Of a stretch of DNA of 50,225 nt, positions 23,700 through 31,405 are shown one piece after another; position 1 is the first letter of the stretch, and the number at the start of each line of letters is the position of its first letter. The notes below the pieces were generated by a model. That model was not told where the DNA came from, made no database searches, and saw only the letters and a list, made by a program, of their open reading frames with translations. The position numbers and the translations under genes were made by a program. The DNA comes from an uncultured Oscillospiraceae bacterium (lineage in GTDB: Bacteria; Bacillota; Clostridia; Oscillospirales; Oscillospiraceae): NCBI GenBank assembly GCA_934615645.1, contig CAKTTR010000003.1, positions 1 through 50,225 of the forward strand. Direction: 5' to 3'.

Positions 23700-24104
23700 T
23701 TACTTTTTGCTTCGGCGAACGGGTTTCCCCTGCAGCTTCCGCAATTGACTGTCCACTGCGCCCGGCGTGCGCTTGAGAAGGTTTGCGATCTTGTAAATGC
23801 CGTACCCCTTCTGGTGCATTTGGCACAACTGCTGGTCCTCCGCCTTGCTCCATGGCTCACCGCTGCGCGGATATTTCTTCTCATTCAACGCGCGGGTTTC
23901 CGCCCGAGCCATCCGCTGTTCTGCTTTCAACCGGAAAAGGTACTGCGCATTGGACTCGATCGTGCAATGCGCCAGGATTTCGAGCAATGCGTTTTGGATC
24001 TCCTCGTCGGCGCAGCTGTCCTGCTGCGGCAGCGCCATACCGCTGCGCGGGTCGATCCCCTTGCTCAGATTTTCTACCATCGTTCTTGCAAGAAATGGGT
24101 CCAT
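23700..24104 (-). CDS. SANT/Myb-like HTH protein
   Basis: This 134-residue protein has an N-terminal helical region (MDPFLARTMVENLSKGIDP) and a C-terminal Myb/SANT-like helix-turn-helix (about 83-125: EPWSKAEDQQLCQMHQKG, then IYKIANLLKRTPGAVDSQL), with a basic tail. A DNA-binding role is likely. AGGGGAG supports ATG 24104. It is monocistronic on this strand. No target is apparent. Confidence 0.75.
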   Translation of the reverse strand: MDPFLARTMVENLSKGIDPRSGMALPQQDSCADEEIQNALLEILAHCTIESNAQYLFRLKAEQRMARAETRALNEKKYPRSGEPWSKAEDQQLCQMHQKGYGIYKIANLLKRTPGAVDSQLRKLQGKPVRRSKK

Positions 24105-24335
24105 ACGATTTGCTCCCCTCTCTGCTCCCTAGCCCCTGTATGCGTCCTGCGCCGCAGCCTTGGCCGCAGTGCGCGTTACACCGTTGTCTATTATGGTAGC
24201 ATATTTTTTGATACAAAGCAACGAATTCTCTGTTTTCCACAATATCCGTGCCTATCAGCACAGATATCTCGTGTTCCTTTCAATGTGCCGCATCGCCAGG
24301 CGTCCGCGGGGTATAACGTCTGAAGCGTCAAAAAT
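24105..24335. other. Gene-free stretch between divergent genes
   Basis: I see no gene here. On the minus strand TTGTAT...TAATAG with a 17-bp spacer (about 24181-24209) may be the promoter of the SANT-like gene, but both boxes are weak. Confidence 0.4.
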
Positions 24336-24364
24336 TGCGCAAGTGGCTGCACTTGCGCATTTTT
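24336..24364. terminator. Terminator-like hairpin overlapping the def promoter
   Basis: A perfect 10-bp stem (24336-24345 with 24350-24359) with a GCTG loop has A- and T-runs on its sides. Its right arm holds the -35 box of the def promoter. Confidence 0.6.
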
Positions 24365-24381
24365 CCTTTGCCTGGTACAAT
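24353..24381 (+). promoter_or_regulatory. Promoter of def-EFR1
   Basis: TTGCGC (24353-24358) and TACAAT (24376-24381) lie 17 bp apart, 32 bases before the def start codon. Confidence 0.6.
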
Positions 24382-24413
24382 GGAGAAAATATTTGCGAGA
24401 AGGAGGGCCCCAG

Positions 24414-24824
24414 ATGGTCCGTGAGATTTGTAAAGATCAATTTTTTCTTGCCCAAAAGGCAGCGCCCGCAACCTTGGACGACCTTCCTGTCGCGCAGGAC
24501 CTGCTCGATACGCTGGCCGCCCACCGAGAAGGCTGCGTCGGCATGGCGGCCAATATGATCGGCGTGAACAAGCGCATCATCGCTTTCGACCACGAGGGCA
24601 AGTATCTGGTCATGTTCAACCCCGTCATCGTCAAGCAGTCCGGTCCATATGAAGCAGAAGAGGGCTGCCTGTCTCTGACCGGCGTCAGAAAAGCAAAGCG
24701 CTTCCAGACCATCAAGGTGCAGTGGCAGAACGAAAAATTCCAGCAAAGATGCAAAACCTTCACCGGCTGGACGGCGGAGATTATCCAGCATGAGATCGAC
24801 CATTGCGAAGGAGTTTTAATATGA
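24414..24824 (+). CDS. def: Peptide deformylase-like protein
   Basis: This 136-residue protein has two of the three deformylase motifs intact: EGCLS with metal ligand Cys85, and QHEIDH (125-130) with H126, E127 and H130. The first motif reads GCVGMAANMIG (40-50), with Met where the usual catalytic Gln stands (GxGLAAxQ). The family removes the formyl group from new proteins. The short length and changed motif mark a Clostridia-type subgroup, so this may be a secondary deformylase with altered activity. AAGGAGG supports ATG 24414. It overlaps the EFR1 gene by four bases. Confidence 0.88.
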   Translation: MVREICKDQFFLAQKAAPATLDDLPVAQDLLDTLAAHREGCVGMAANMIGVNKRIIAFDHEGKYLVMFNPVIVKQSGPYEAEEGCLSLTGVRKAKRFQTIKVQWQNEKFQQRCKTFTGWTAEIIQHEIDHCEGVLI

Positions 24825-25570
24825 TCTTTTCCTTTTCCGGCACTGGCAACAGCAACTATGTCGCCCAGCGCATCGCAGACGCCTTGGGCGAGCCACTGCT
24901 CTGCATGAACGACCGCATCAAATCCGGCGACACCGCACCGGTCGAGACCGGTGCGCGGCTTGTCCTCGTCACGCCAACCTACGCCTGGCGTATCCCGCGC
25001 ATTGTCCGTCACTGGCTGCAAAAGACAAAGCTCCCAGGGGCACAGCAGGTGTGGTTCATCATGACCTGCGGCAGTGAAATTGGAAATGCCGAAAAATATA
25101 ACCGGGCGCTCTGTCAGGCAAAAGGCCTCGACTACATGGGCACGGCGCAGATCGTTATGCCGGAAAATTATATCGCCATGTTCCAGGCCCCGCAGGCCGA
25201 CGAGGCGCGCCAAATCGTGGAAGCCGCCGCGCCGCATATCGACCGCGCCATCGCCGCCATTCGAGCGGGCCGGTCCTTCGCCCCGCCCCGCAGGAGCCTC
25301 TATGACCGCTTCATGAGCGGGCCGGTGAACCCCATCTTCTACGCCTGCTGCGTCAAAGCCCGCGCATTTTCCGCCGCAAGCGCCTGCATTAGCTGCGGCC
25401 AGTGCGCCCAGCGCTGCCCCACCAATAACATCACCCTGCAAGGCGGCAAGCCCGTCTGGGGCAATGCCTGCACCCACTGCATGGCCTGCATCTGCTACTG
25501 CCCCACTGAAGCTATCGAGTACGGCAAAAAGAGCCACGGTAAGCCCCGGTATCATTTCGAAGCGCTGTAA
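24821..25570 (+). CDS. EFR1-family flavodoxin/ferredoxin protein
   Basis: This 249-residue protein fuses an N-terminal flavodoxin-like domain (FSGTGNS at 5-11, FMN phosphate loop) with a C-terminal ferredoxin domain holding two [4Fe-4S] motifs: C189, C192, C195, C199 and C217, C220, C223, C227. It should pass electrons between a flavin and iron-sulfur clusters in the anaerobic cytoplasm. Its ATG overlaps the def stop (ATGA) and has GAAGGAG before it. No redox partner is encoded nearby apart from an unrelated flavin reductase 4.4 kb away. Confidence 0.92.
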   Translation: MIFSFSGTGNSNYVAQRIADALGEPLLCMNDRIKSGDTAPVETGARLVLVTPTYAWRIPRIVRHWLQKTKLPGAQQVWFIMTCGSEIGNAEKYNRALCQAKGLDYMGTAQIVMPENYIAMFQAPQADEARQIVEAAAPHIDRAIAAIRAGRSFAPPRRSLYDRFMSGPVNPIFYACCVKARAFSAASACISCGQCAQRCPTNNITLQGGKPVWGNACTHCMACICYCPTEAIEYGKKSHGKPRYHFEAL

Positions 25571-25590
25571 AAAATACTGCGATACGCAGC
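25569..25590 (-). terminator. Terminator of the tetR gene at 25617
   Basis: On the minus strand CTGCG (25585-25589) pairs with CGCAG (25577-25581) around a 3-base loop, followed by TATTTTTT. Confidence 0.6.
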
Positions 25591-25616
25591 ATCACGCCGA
25601 ATAAACCCACCGCGCA

Positions 25617-26201
25617 TCATTCCGCCGCGCCGGCCTGGGATCGAACCAGCAGCAGCATGGCCTGGAATTCTGTGGTCAGCATCTGGCCGAGCTGCGCTTC
25701 TGAAAATTGGCACATCCGGGTCGCGCACAGCGCGCCGACGCCAAACGTGTAGATCCAAACCGTTTCAAACAGACGCCGGGCCTCTGCTTGTGTCAGGTGA
25801 TACGTCTCCTGGATCAGCCCGATGCAGGTCCGCGCCGCGGGGCCAAGCGCACCGAAGACATCGTCAAAACTGATGGCGTTGCAGTTCTCCTGCATAAAAA
25901 GGAGCTGATACAGCTTCGGTTCCCTCGCGCCAAACAGCACCATCTGCATCCCCACCTGCTTGAATAGCGGCATATCGGGCAATTTCTGCTCTGCAAACTG
26001 CTCAAACCGGTGCATCGCGGCGTCCCGTACAGCATCGTGCACCTCTTTCATGCTGCGAAACACCGTAAAGATCGGGCGGGCAGAGCTGCCGAGCGCATCC
26101 CCCAGCTCCTTGGCGGTCAGCGCTTCGACCCCTTTTTGCGAGACGAGATCCAGGGCGGTCTGTACGATCTCTTCCCTTGTAAATTTCGGTTTCGGCGGCA
26201 T
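25617..26201 (-). CDS. TetR/AcrR-family regulator, divergent from the UvrA-like gene
   Basis: This 194-residue protein has an N-terminal TetR helix-turn-helix (FTREEIVQTALDLVSQKG, TAKELGDALGSSARPIFTVF) and a helical C-terminal ligand domain. Its ATG at 26201 has a GGGGAG sequence nine bases upstream; ATG 26207 is only three bases from it. A 25-bp palindrome covers the -35 box of its promoter, and a 14-bp direct repeat lies between promoter and gene, so self-repression is likely. The divergent UvrA-like ABC gene is the probable second target. Confidence 0.92.
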   Translation of the reverse strand: MPPKPKFTREEIVQTALDLVSQKGVEALTAKELGDALGSSARPIFTVFRSMKEVHDAVRDAAMHRFEQFAEQKLPDMPLFKQVGMQMVLFGAREPKLYQLLFMQENCNAISFDDVFGALGPAARTCIGLIQETYHLTQAEARRLFETVWIYTFGVGALCATRMCQFSEAQLGQMLTTEFQAMLLLVRSQAGAAE

Positions 26202-26230
26202 AGGCATGTGCTCCCCTTTTTGAAATAATC

Positions 26231-26254
26231 GTTTTACATCGTTTGTTTTACATC
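26231..26254 (-). repeat. Tandem direct repeat in the tetR leader
   Basis: GTTTTACATC occurs at 26231-26240 and 26245-26254 (plus-strand reading), a 14-base period, between the tetR promoter and its start codon. Confidence 0.6.
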
Positions 26255-26264
26255 TGTTATTTTT

Positions 26265-26302
26265 ATAATAAGCACTCGGCTCCCGCTTGTCAAGCAGGAG
26301 CC
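26265..26302 (-). promoter_or_regulatory. tetR promoter with overlapping palindrome
   Basis: TTGACA (26288-26293) and TATTAT (26265-26270) are 17 bp apart on the minus strand. A near-perfect palindrome, two 12-base arms about one central base (26278-26302), spans the -35 box; it is a good candidate TetR operator. Confidence 0.7.
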
Positions 26303-26359
26303 TTGCTTTTTGCGCAGCAGGTTTCCCCGTCCGGTACATCTAACGATTGGCAGAAATAG

Positions 26360-26388
26360 TTGCATTTTCCTACCGTTGGCATTATCAT
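26360..26388 (+). promoter_or_regulatory. Promoter of the UvrA-like gene
   Basis: TTGCAT (26360-26365) and TATCAT (26383-26388) lie 17 bp apart, about 80 bases before the start codon. Confidence 0.55.
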
Positions 26389-26469
26389 AACGCCAGAAGG
26401 ACCCATGGTCCAGCCGGTGCGGCGTCATTTTTGCGGGGCGCTGCGCGTTTTTCTCAGGAGGGAGCAAGC

Positions 26470-28947
26470 ATGATCGACAAAATGCTGATTCGTGGCGCTA
26501 AAGTCCACAATCTGAAAAATATTGACGTGGACATTCCGCTGTATCAGATCGTCGGCATCGCGGGCGTGTCTGGGTCCGGCAAGTCCTCGCTGGCGCTGGG
26601 CGTCCTGTACGCCGAAGGGTCGCGCCGGTATTTGGAAGCGCTATCCACCTACACTCGCCGCCGGATGACGCAGGCGGCCAAAGCGTGCGTGGAGGAGGTT
26701 CTGTACATCCCCGCCGCGCTGGCGCTGCACCAGCGGCCCGGCGTTCCTGGGATCCGCAGCACCTTCGGCACGGGGACAGAGCTTTTAAACAGTCTGCGCC
26801 TTCTCTACTCCCGGCTCGCCAGCCACCGCTGCCCCAACGGGCATTATCTGCCGCCGTCGCTGCAGGTCGCCGCCGGGAAGGCGCTGTGCTGCCCTGCCTG
26901 CGGGGCGCGTTTTTATGCGCCGTCGGCTGAGGAGCTGGCGTTTAATTCCCAGGGCGCATGCCAGACCTGCGGCGGTACCGGCCGCATCCGCACCGTCGAC
27001 CTGGCGTCACTGGTGCCGGACGACAGCCTGACCATTGACGGCGGCGCCGTCGCCCCGTGGAACACCCTGATGTGGTCCCTGATGACTGACGTCTGCCGGG
27101 AGATGGGCGTTCGCACTGACGTCCCATTCCGAGCGCTGACCGACCGGGAGAAGGACATCGTTTTCTACGGCCCTGCGGAGAAAAAGCACATCTTCTATCA
27201 CGCAAAAAACTCCAACCAGGCGGGCGAGTTGGATTTTACTTATTATAACGCCGTCTACACCGTGGAAAATGCCCTGGCCAAGGTCAAGGATGAAAAGGGC
27301 ATGAAACGGGTGGAGCGCTTTTTAAAGGAGTCGCCCTGCCCGGACTGCCATGGCACGCGGCTTTCTGCCGCGGCGCGGGCGCCGAAGCTGCGGGGCCTCT
27401 CCCTAGATGAGGCCTGCACCATGACGCTCGCCGATCTGGCCGCCTGGGTACAGGGCATCCCGGCAAGCCTGCCGGAGGAAATGCGGCCCATGGCGGAGAG
27501 CATCTGCGCCGCCTTTCAGGGCACCGCCCGGCGGCTGCTGGACCTGGGCCTGGGCTACCTGACCCTGGACCGCGCCGCCGCGACGCTCTCGACCGGGGAG
27601 CGCCAGCGGATGCAGCTGGCCCGGGCCGTCCGCAACCGCACGACGGGCGTTCTCTATGTGCTGGACGAGCCAAGCATCGGGCTGCACCCATCTAATATCG
27701 TCGGGCTGACCGGCGTGATGCACGACCTGGTCGCCGACGGCAACTCTGTCATTTTGGTCGACCATGATACCCAGATCTTAAAAGAAGCAGACTGGATCGT
27801 CGAATTGGGGCCGGAGGCCGGGGCGAACGGCGGCCATATCATCGCCCAGGGGCCTGTCGCGGCCATCGCGGCAGACCCGGCCTCGCAAATCGGGCCATTC
27901 CTCGCCGGGCGGGCAGAGACGCAGCTGCGCCGCCGTGCCGCAAAGCAGGCGCTCTTTGCAAACGGCACGCTCCGCCTGCAAACAGCGCAGATCCACACCG
28001 TCAAGCCGCTGGATATCGCCATCCCCAAGGGGCGGCTGACCGTTGTCACCGGCGTATCCGGCTCCGGCAAGACGACGATGGTCCTGGAGAGCCTTGTCCC
28101 GGCGCTGCAGGCCAAGATCAACGGCAGCGCACTGCCAGGCCATATCTGCAGCATCGACGCTGCGGGCATCGCCCAGGTCAAGCTGATCGACGCGACGCCC
28201 ATCGGCATCAATGTCCGCTCCACCGTAGCAACGTATGCCGGTGTGCATGATGAGCTGCGCAAGCTCTTTGCCAAAACGCCTGCCGCCAAAGAAAAAGGCT
28301 GCAAGGCCGGTGATTTTTCCTATAATACCGGCGCGCTGCGCTGCCCCGGCTGCGACGGCACCGGCGTCGTGAGCCTGGATGTACAGTTTCTGCCGGATGT
28401 CAATATCCCCTGCCCGGATTGCCGCGGCGCCCGCTATGCCAGGGCCGCCTACGAAATCAAGCTGACCAACCAAGCCGGCCAAGCCGCCGCCCTGCCGGAG
28501 CTGATGGCCATGGACGTACGCGCTGCGGCGGACTTCTGCCGGGACCGGAAAGGCGTTTTCCAGAAGCTGCACACCCTGCAGCAGCTGGGCCTGGGCTACC
28601 TGACCCTGGGCGAAGAGACGCCCAGCCTCTCCGGCGGCGAGGCGCAGCGGCTGAAGCTGGCCAGTGAAATGGGCCGGGCGCAGCAGGACGCGGTTTTCGT
28701 CTTTGACGAGCCGTCCATTGGGCTGCACCCGCTGGATGTGCAGGTGCTGCTGGGCGTCTTTCAAGCGCTGCTGGACCAGGGCGCGACGGTCCTCGTCATC
28801 GAGCATGACCTGGATGTCATCCGCAACGCCGACTATATCATCGATATGGGCCCCGGTGGCGGGGATGCAGGCGGCCGGATTGTCGCCACCGGCACACCGG
28901 AGGAGATTCAGTCCAACCCCGCCAGCATCACCGGGCGATATCTTTAA
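26470..28947 (+). CDS. UvrA2-like ABC ATPase (excinuclease A paralogue)
   Basis: This 825-residue protein has two UvrA-type ABC ATPase halves: Walker A GVSGSGKSS (32-40) with signature LSTGERQRM and Walker B LYVLDEPSIGLHP, then GVSGSGKTTM with LSGGEAQRLKLA and FVFDEPSIGLHP. Zinc-finger modules CPACG...CQTCGGTG and CPGCDGTG...CPDCRGARY are present. It is more than 100 residues shorter than housekeeping UvrA (about 940), which fits class II UvrA lacking the UvrB-binding domain. Such proteins are linked to tolerance of DNA-binding drugs. AGGAGGGAG precedes ATG 26470. A divergent TetR gene supports drug-induced expression (inference). Confidence 0.9.
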   Translation: MIDKMLIRGAKVHNLKNIDVDIPLYQIVGIAGVSGSGKSSLALGVLYAEGSRRYLEALSTYTRRRMTQAAKACVEEVLYIPAALALHQRPGVPGIRSTFGTGTELLNSLRLLYSRLASHRCPNGHYLPPSLQVAAGKALCCPACGARFYAPSAEELAFNSQGACQTCGGTGRIRTVDLASLVPDDSLTIDGGAVAPWNTLMWSLMTDVCREMGVRTDVPFRALTDREKDIVFYGPAEKKHIFYHAKNSNQAGELDFTYYNAVYTVENALAKVKDEKGMKRVERFLKESPCPDCHGTRLSAAARAPKLRGLSLDEACTMTLADLAAWVQGIPASLPEEMRPMAESICAAFQGTARRLLDLGLGYLTLDRAAATLSTGERQRMQLARAVRNRTTGVLYVLDEPSIGLHPSNIVGLTGVMHDLVADGNSVILVDHDTQILKEADWIVELGPEAGANGGHIIAQGPVAAIAADPASQIGPFLAGRAETQLRRRAAKQALFANGTLRLQTAQIHTVKPLDIAIPKGRLTVVTGVSGSGKTTMVLESLVPALQAKINGSALPGHICSIDAAGIAQVKLIDATPIGINVRSTVATYAGVHDELRKLFAKTPAAKEKGCKAGDFSYNTGALRCPGCDGTGVVSLDVQFLPDVNIPCPDCRGARYARAAYEIKLTNQAGQAAALPELMAMDVRAAADFCRDRKGVFQKLHTLQQLGLGYLTLGEETPSLSGGEAQRLKLASEMGRAQQDAVFVFDEPSIGLHPLDVQVLLGVFQALLDQGATVLVIEHDLDVIRNADYIIDMGPGGGDAGGRIVATGTPEEIQSNPASITGRYL

Positions 28948-29298
28948 AAAAGCGCCCTGCTCCCGCAGGCGCACCGATCCTTTGCAGAACAGGAGGCAAA
29001 AACACAATACGTCCCCCAATACGTTATGGCCTATCAGGCCGAGCAGGACCAACTGCGGGCGCCGGAGCGAATCGATCAGAAAAAGGAATTATGCGACTGC
29101 AGCTTTGCCTAGCACTTTGCCCCCGGCGACACCCACGGCGTGAGCACCTGCAAAACGCGGCCTGCCGATCCGACAGCCCCGCACCTACCCAAAGGCAGCA
29201 CTGACCGCCGAAAACGCCGCCAGCGTCCCGTGCCTGCAGGTGCTTGGCAGCCATCTGGTGCGGTTCGTGCGGCAGCAGGTGAAAAGGAGAAAGCAGAG
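28948..29298. other. Gene-free stretch with decayed-coding character
   Basis: No intact gene is seen. One plus-strand frame reads about 28 codons through ERIDQKKELCDCSFA, then meets TAG (29110-29112) and reads on as HFAPGDTHGVSTC. A second frame reads ENAASVPCLQVLGSHLVRF up to the next gene's ribosome site. The pieces look like remains of a frameshifted gene, but no family could be named. A short hairpin follows the UvrA-like stop without a T-run on the plus strand. Confidence 0.35.
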
Positions 29299-29862
29299 AT
29301 GCAAAACGAAGCCATCTGTCTCATCCCGGCAGACGTTTCCCTCACAGCGCAGGTCGCCGATTTCTATACGCGCAACCGGGCATTTTTAGCACCGTATAAG
29401 CCGGCCCGCACTGAAAAGTTTTTCCCCCCAGCCTACCAGCGGACGCTCCTGCTGCAAGAGATGCGCGCCCGGCGGGAAAGGACTGCCTTCCGCTTTTACA
29501 TCACCCCGGCCGGGCAGCCAGATCGGATCATCGGCGCCATCGGGCTGAGCAACATCGTCTGGGGCGCGTTCTGCTCCGCCTTTCTGGGCTATAAGCTGGA
29601 CGAAGCGCTGCAGGGGCGCGGGTATATGACCGCGCCCGTGACCATGGTCACGGAATATGCTTTCCAGACGCTGCACCTGCACCGGATCGAGGCAAACGTC
29701 ATGCCCCGCAGCAAAGCCTCCCTGCGGATCCTGGAAAAGAACGGATTCTATCCCGAGGGGCTTGCAAAGGAATACCTAAAGATCAACGGCATCTGGGAAG
29801 ACCATATCCACATGGTCAAGCTGGCTACCACGCCGCATCAAAAAAGCCCACCGTCTCTTTGA
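29299..29862 (+). CDS. GNAT N-acetyltransferase (RimJ/RimL type)
   Basis: This 187-residue protein follows the RimJ/RimL acetyltransferase pattern: IGAIGLSNIVWG, the acetyl-CoA loop region LDEALQGRGYMTAPV, LHRIEANVMPRSKAS and the C-terminal LEKNGFYPEGLAKEYL. It should transfer acetyl from acetyl-CoA to an amino group on a protein or small molecule. AAAAGGAGA supports ATG 29299; the open frame upstream lacks family sequence. It appears monocistronic. The substrate is unknown. Confidence 0.9.
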   Translation: MQNEAICLIPADVSLTAQVADFYTRNRAFLAPYKPARTEKFFPPAYQRTLLLQEMRARRERTAFRFYITPAGQPDRIIGAIGLSNIVWGAFCSAFLGYKLDEALQGRGYMTAPVTMVTEYAFQTLHLHRIEANVMPRSKASLRILEKNGFYPEGLAKEYLKINGIWEDHIHMVKLATTPHQKSPPSL

Positions 29863-29876
29863 GGGGTAGTCATAAA

Positions 29877-29922
29877 ACCGTGAACCGGCGCAGCGGATTA
29901 TCCCGCTGTGCCGGTTCACGGT
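29877..29922. terminator. Long hairpin terminator between convergent genes
   Basis: A 20-bp stem (29877-29896 with 29903-29922, one wobble) lies between the GNAT and flavin reductase genes. The T-run (TTTTATG) is on the minus-strand side. Confidence 0.7.
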
Positions 29923-29929
29923 CTAATGC

Positions 29930-29957
29930 GGCCCGCTCGTTTGACTGCGGGCCCTTT
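29930..29957 (+). terminator. Plus-strand terminator
   Basis: A 7-bp GC stem (29930-29936 with 29947-29953) is followed by CTTTT, serving the GNAT gene. Confidence 0.55.
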
Positions 29958-29974
29958 TGATGCGCTATGGCAGA

Positions 29975-30547
29975 TTATTTCTTCATCAGCGGCGCGCCGG
30001 TCTGCCAGGCCTGGCCGACCTTTTCGCCGAGGGCGTAATAGCCGCTCTGGTACGGGTCAAATGCAAAGGCCTGCAGCTTCGACGCGTCGACCTTGCCGTT
30101 CTCATCCAGCACAGATTCCTCCGCCAGGACGCCGACGATCTCGCCCAGGACATGATGCCCATAGACCTCCATCTTATCCTCGACGACCTTGCACTCCAAT
30201 GTCAGCGGGAATTCCTGCACGACCGGCGCATCGACCTGCTCGCTCTTGACTGCCGTCAGGCCGCTGTGGGCAAATTTGTCTTCCATTGTGTTGCCGCTGG
30301 CGATGCCGAAGAAGTCGGCCGCCTCAATATGGGGAATATCCGCGATGCTCAGGGTAAACGCGCCGCGTTTTTTGATGTTCTCCGACGTCTTGTGCCCCTG
30401 GCTGATATTCAGGGAAACCATATTCTGCGCGCAGATGCCGCCCCATGCCATATTCATCACGTCGACTGCGCCGTCATCGCCATACGTTGCGATCATCAAA
30501 ACCGGCATCGGATACAGATACGGCTGCACACCCAGTTGTTTTTTCAT
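29975..30547 (-). CDS. Flavin reductase-like (FMN-binding split-barrel) protein
   Basis: This 190-residue protein matches the flavin reductase family: MPVLMIATYGDDGAVDVMNM, SLNISQGHKTSENIKKRG and ADFFGIASGNTMEDKFAHSG. It should bind FMN in a split-barrel dimer and reduce flavin or a small electrophile with NAD(P)H. ATG 30547 is chosen because GGAGG lies eight bases upstream; an ATG at 30562 is part of that ribosome site. It stands alone on the minus strand, facing away from the kinase chimera. Confidence 0.9.
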   Translation of the reverse strand: MKKQLGVQPYLYPMPVLMIATYGDDGAVDVMNMAWGGICAQNMVSLNISQGHKTSENIKKRGAFTLSIADIPHIEAADFFGIASGNTMEDKFAHSGLTAVKSEQVDAPVVQEFPLTLECKVVEDKMEVYGHHVLGEIVGVLAEESVLDENGKVDASKLQAFAFDPYQSGYYALGEKVGQAWQTGAPLMKK

Positions 30548-30766
30548 AAGACAGACCTCCATATAGATTTCAGATTGATTTCTCTTCCTTGTCTGTCTAT
30601 CATAATAGCGGATCCCAAAGAAAATTGCAAGCGCTGCCCCGTTTGGCAGGCGCCAGGTTTAACTTTCGTTTAAACCTGCGCGGGAAATTTGTGCTATGCT
30701 ATGTTAAAATGATTGCAGGACCCCGCTCGCTTCCCAGGCAGGCGGGATTCCCGGGAGGTCTTGGCT

Positions 30767-31399
30767 ATGACGATCAAAAAACGGCTGGCGCGGTCAAATA
30801 TCGCGATGTTTGTGATCCCCGTTTTGGCGGCGGTGGTCCTGCTGCTCATCGGCGTCGGCCTGGCGCTTTTTCTGCTGAAGCAGGTCTATCTCCCCCGCCT
30901 CGGTCTCAGTATGCACGATCTGCGCCAAGCGGGCGAGCAGTTTGAGCAGGTGCTCTCCGGCGCGTCGACGATTTTTGGCATTTACGCCGGGACTGTCATC
31001 GCCGCGCTGCTGCTGGCCATCGGGCTGACGAATTTCTGCCTGACCCGCAGCCTGTTTCGCCACATTGCCCAGCCGCTGGATACACTGACCGCCGGTGTCG
31101 CCCGCATCCGCGACGGCGATCTGGACACGCCCATCTCTTATGGCGCGGCGGACGAATTCAAAGCCGCCTGCGACGCGCTGGACGAAATGGCAGCCCGATT
31201 GAAGGCATCGCTGGAGGAGCAGCAGGCAGCCCAGCAGCAAAAGCAGGAGCTGATCTGGGGCCTGGAATCCATGGGAGACAATATGACCGTGGCGGTGCAT
31301 GTCAACCGGCTGCGGGAAAAGATCGAGGACGATTCCGCCCACCCCCAGCTGCTGCAAACCGTCTGGGGCGTGGGCTATCGCCTGTGCAAGGGAGGGTAA
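30767..31399 (+). CDS. Histidine kinase N-terminus fused in frame to a response-regulator C-terminus
   Basis: This 210-residue protein begins like a sensor histidine kinase: two membrane helices (about 12-37 and 69-92), a HAMP domain (93-146) and the coiled lead-in EEQQAAQQQKQEL, where the kinase H-box should start. Instead it continues as the last third of an OmpR-type winged helix: IWGLESMGDNMTVAVHVNRL, REKIEDD, then QTVWGVGYRL (198-206). The His-phosphorylation, ATPase and receiver domains are all missing. This looks like a deletion that joined two genes in frame, leaving a probably non-signalling membrane protein. GGGAGG supports ATG 30767. The next gene starts six bases later. Confidence 0.85.
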   Translation: MTIKKRLARSNIAMFVIPVLAAVVLLLIGVGLALFLLKQVYLPRLGLSMHDLRQAGEQFEQVLSGASTIFGIYAGTVIAALLLAIGLTNFCLTRSLFRHIAQPLDTLTAGVARIRDGDLDTPISYGAADEFKAACDALDEMAARLKASLEEQQAAQQQKQELIWGLESMGDNMTVAVHVNRLREKIEDDSAHPQLLQTVWGVGYRLCKGG

Positions 31400-31405
31400 C
31401 GGAGC

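Noticed and set aside
29140..29298. N-terminal extension of the GNAT protein
   Set aside because: The extension has no family sequence and a good ribosome site lies directly before ATG 29299.
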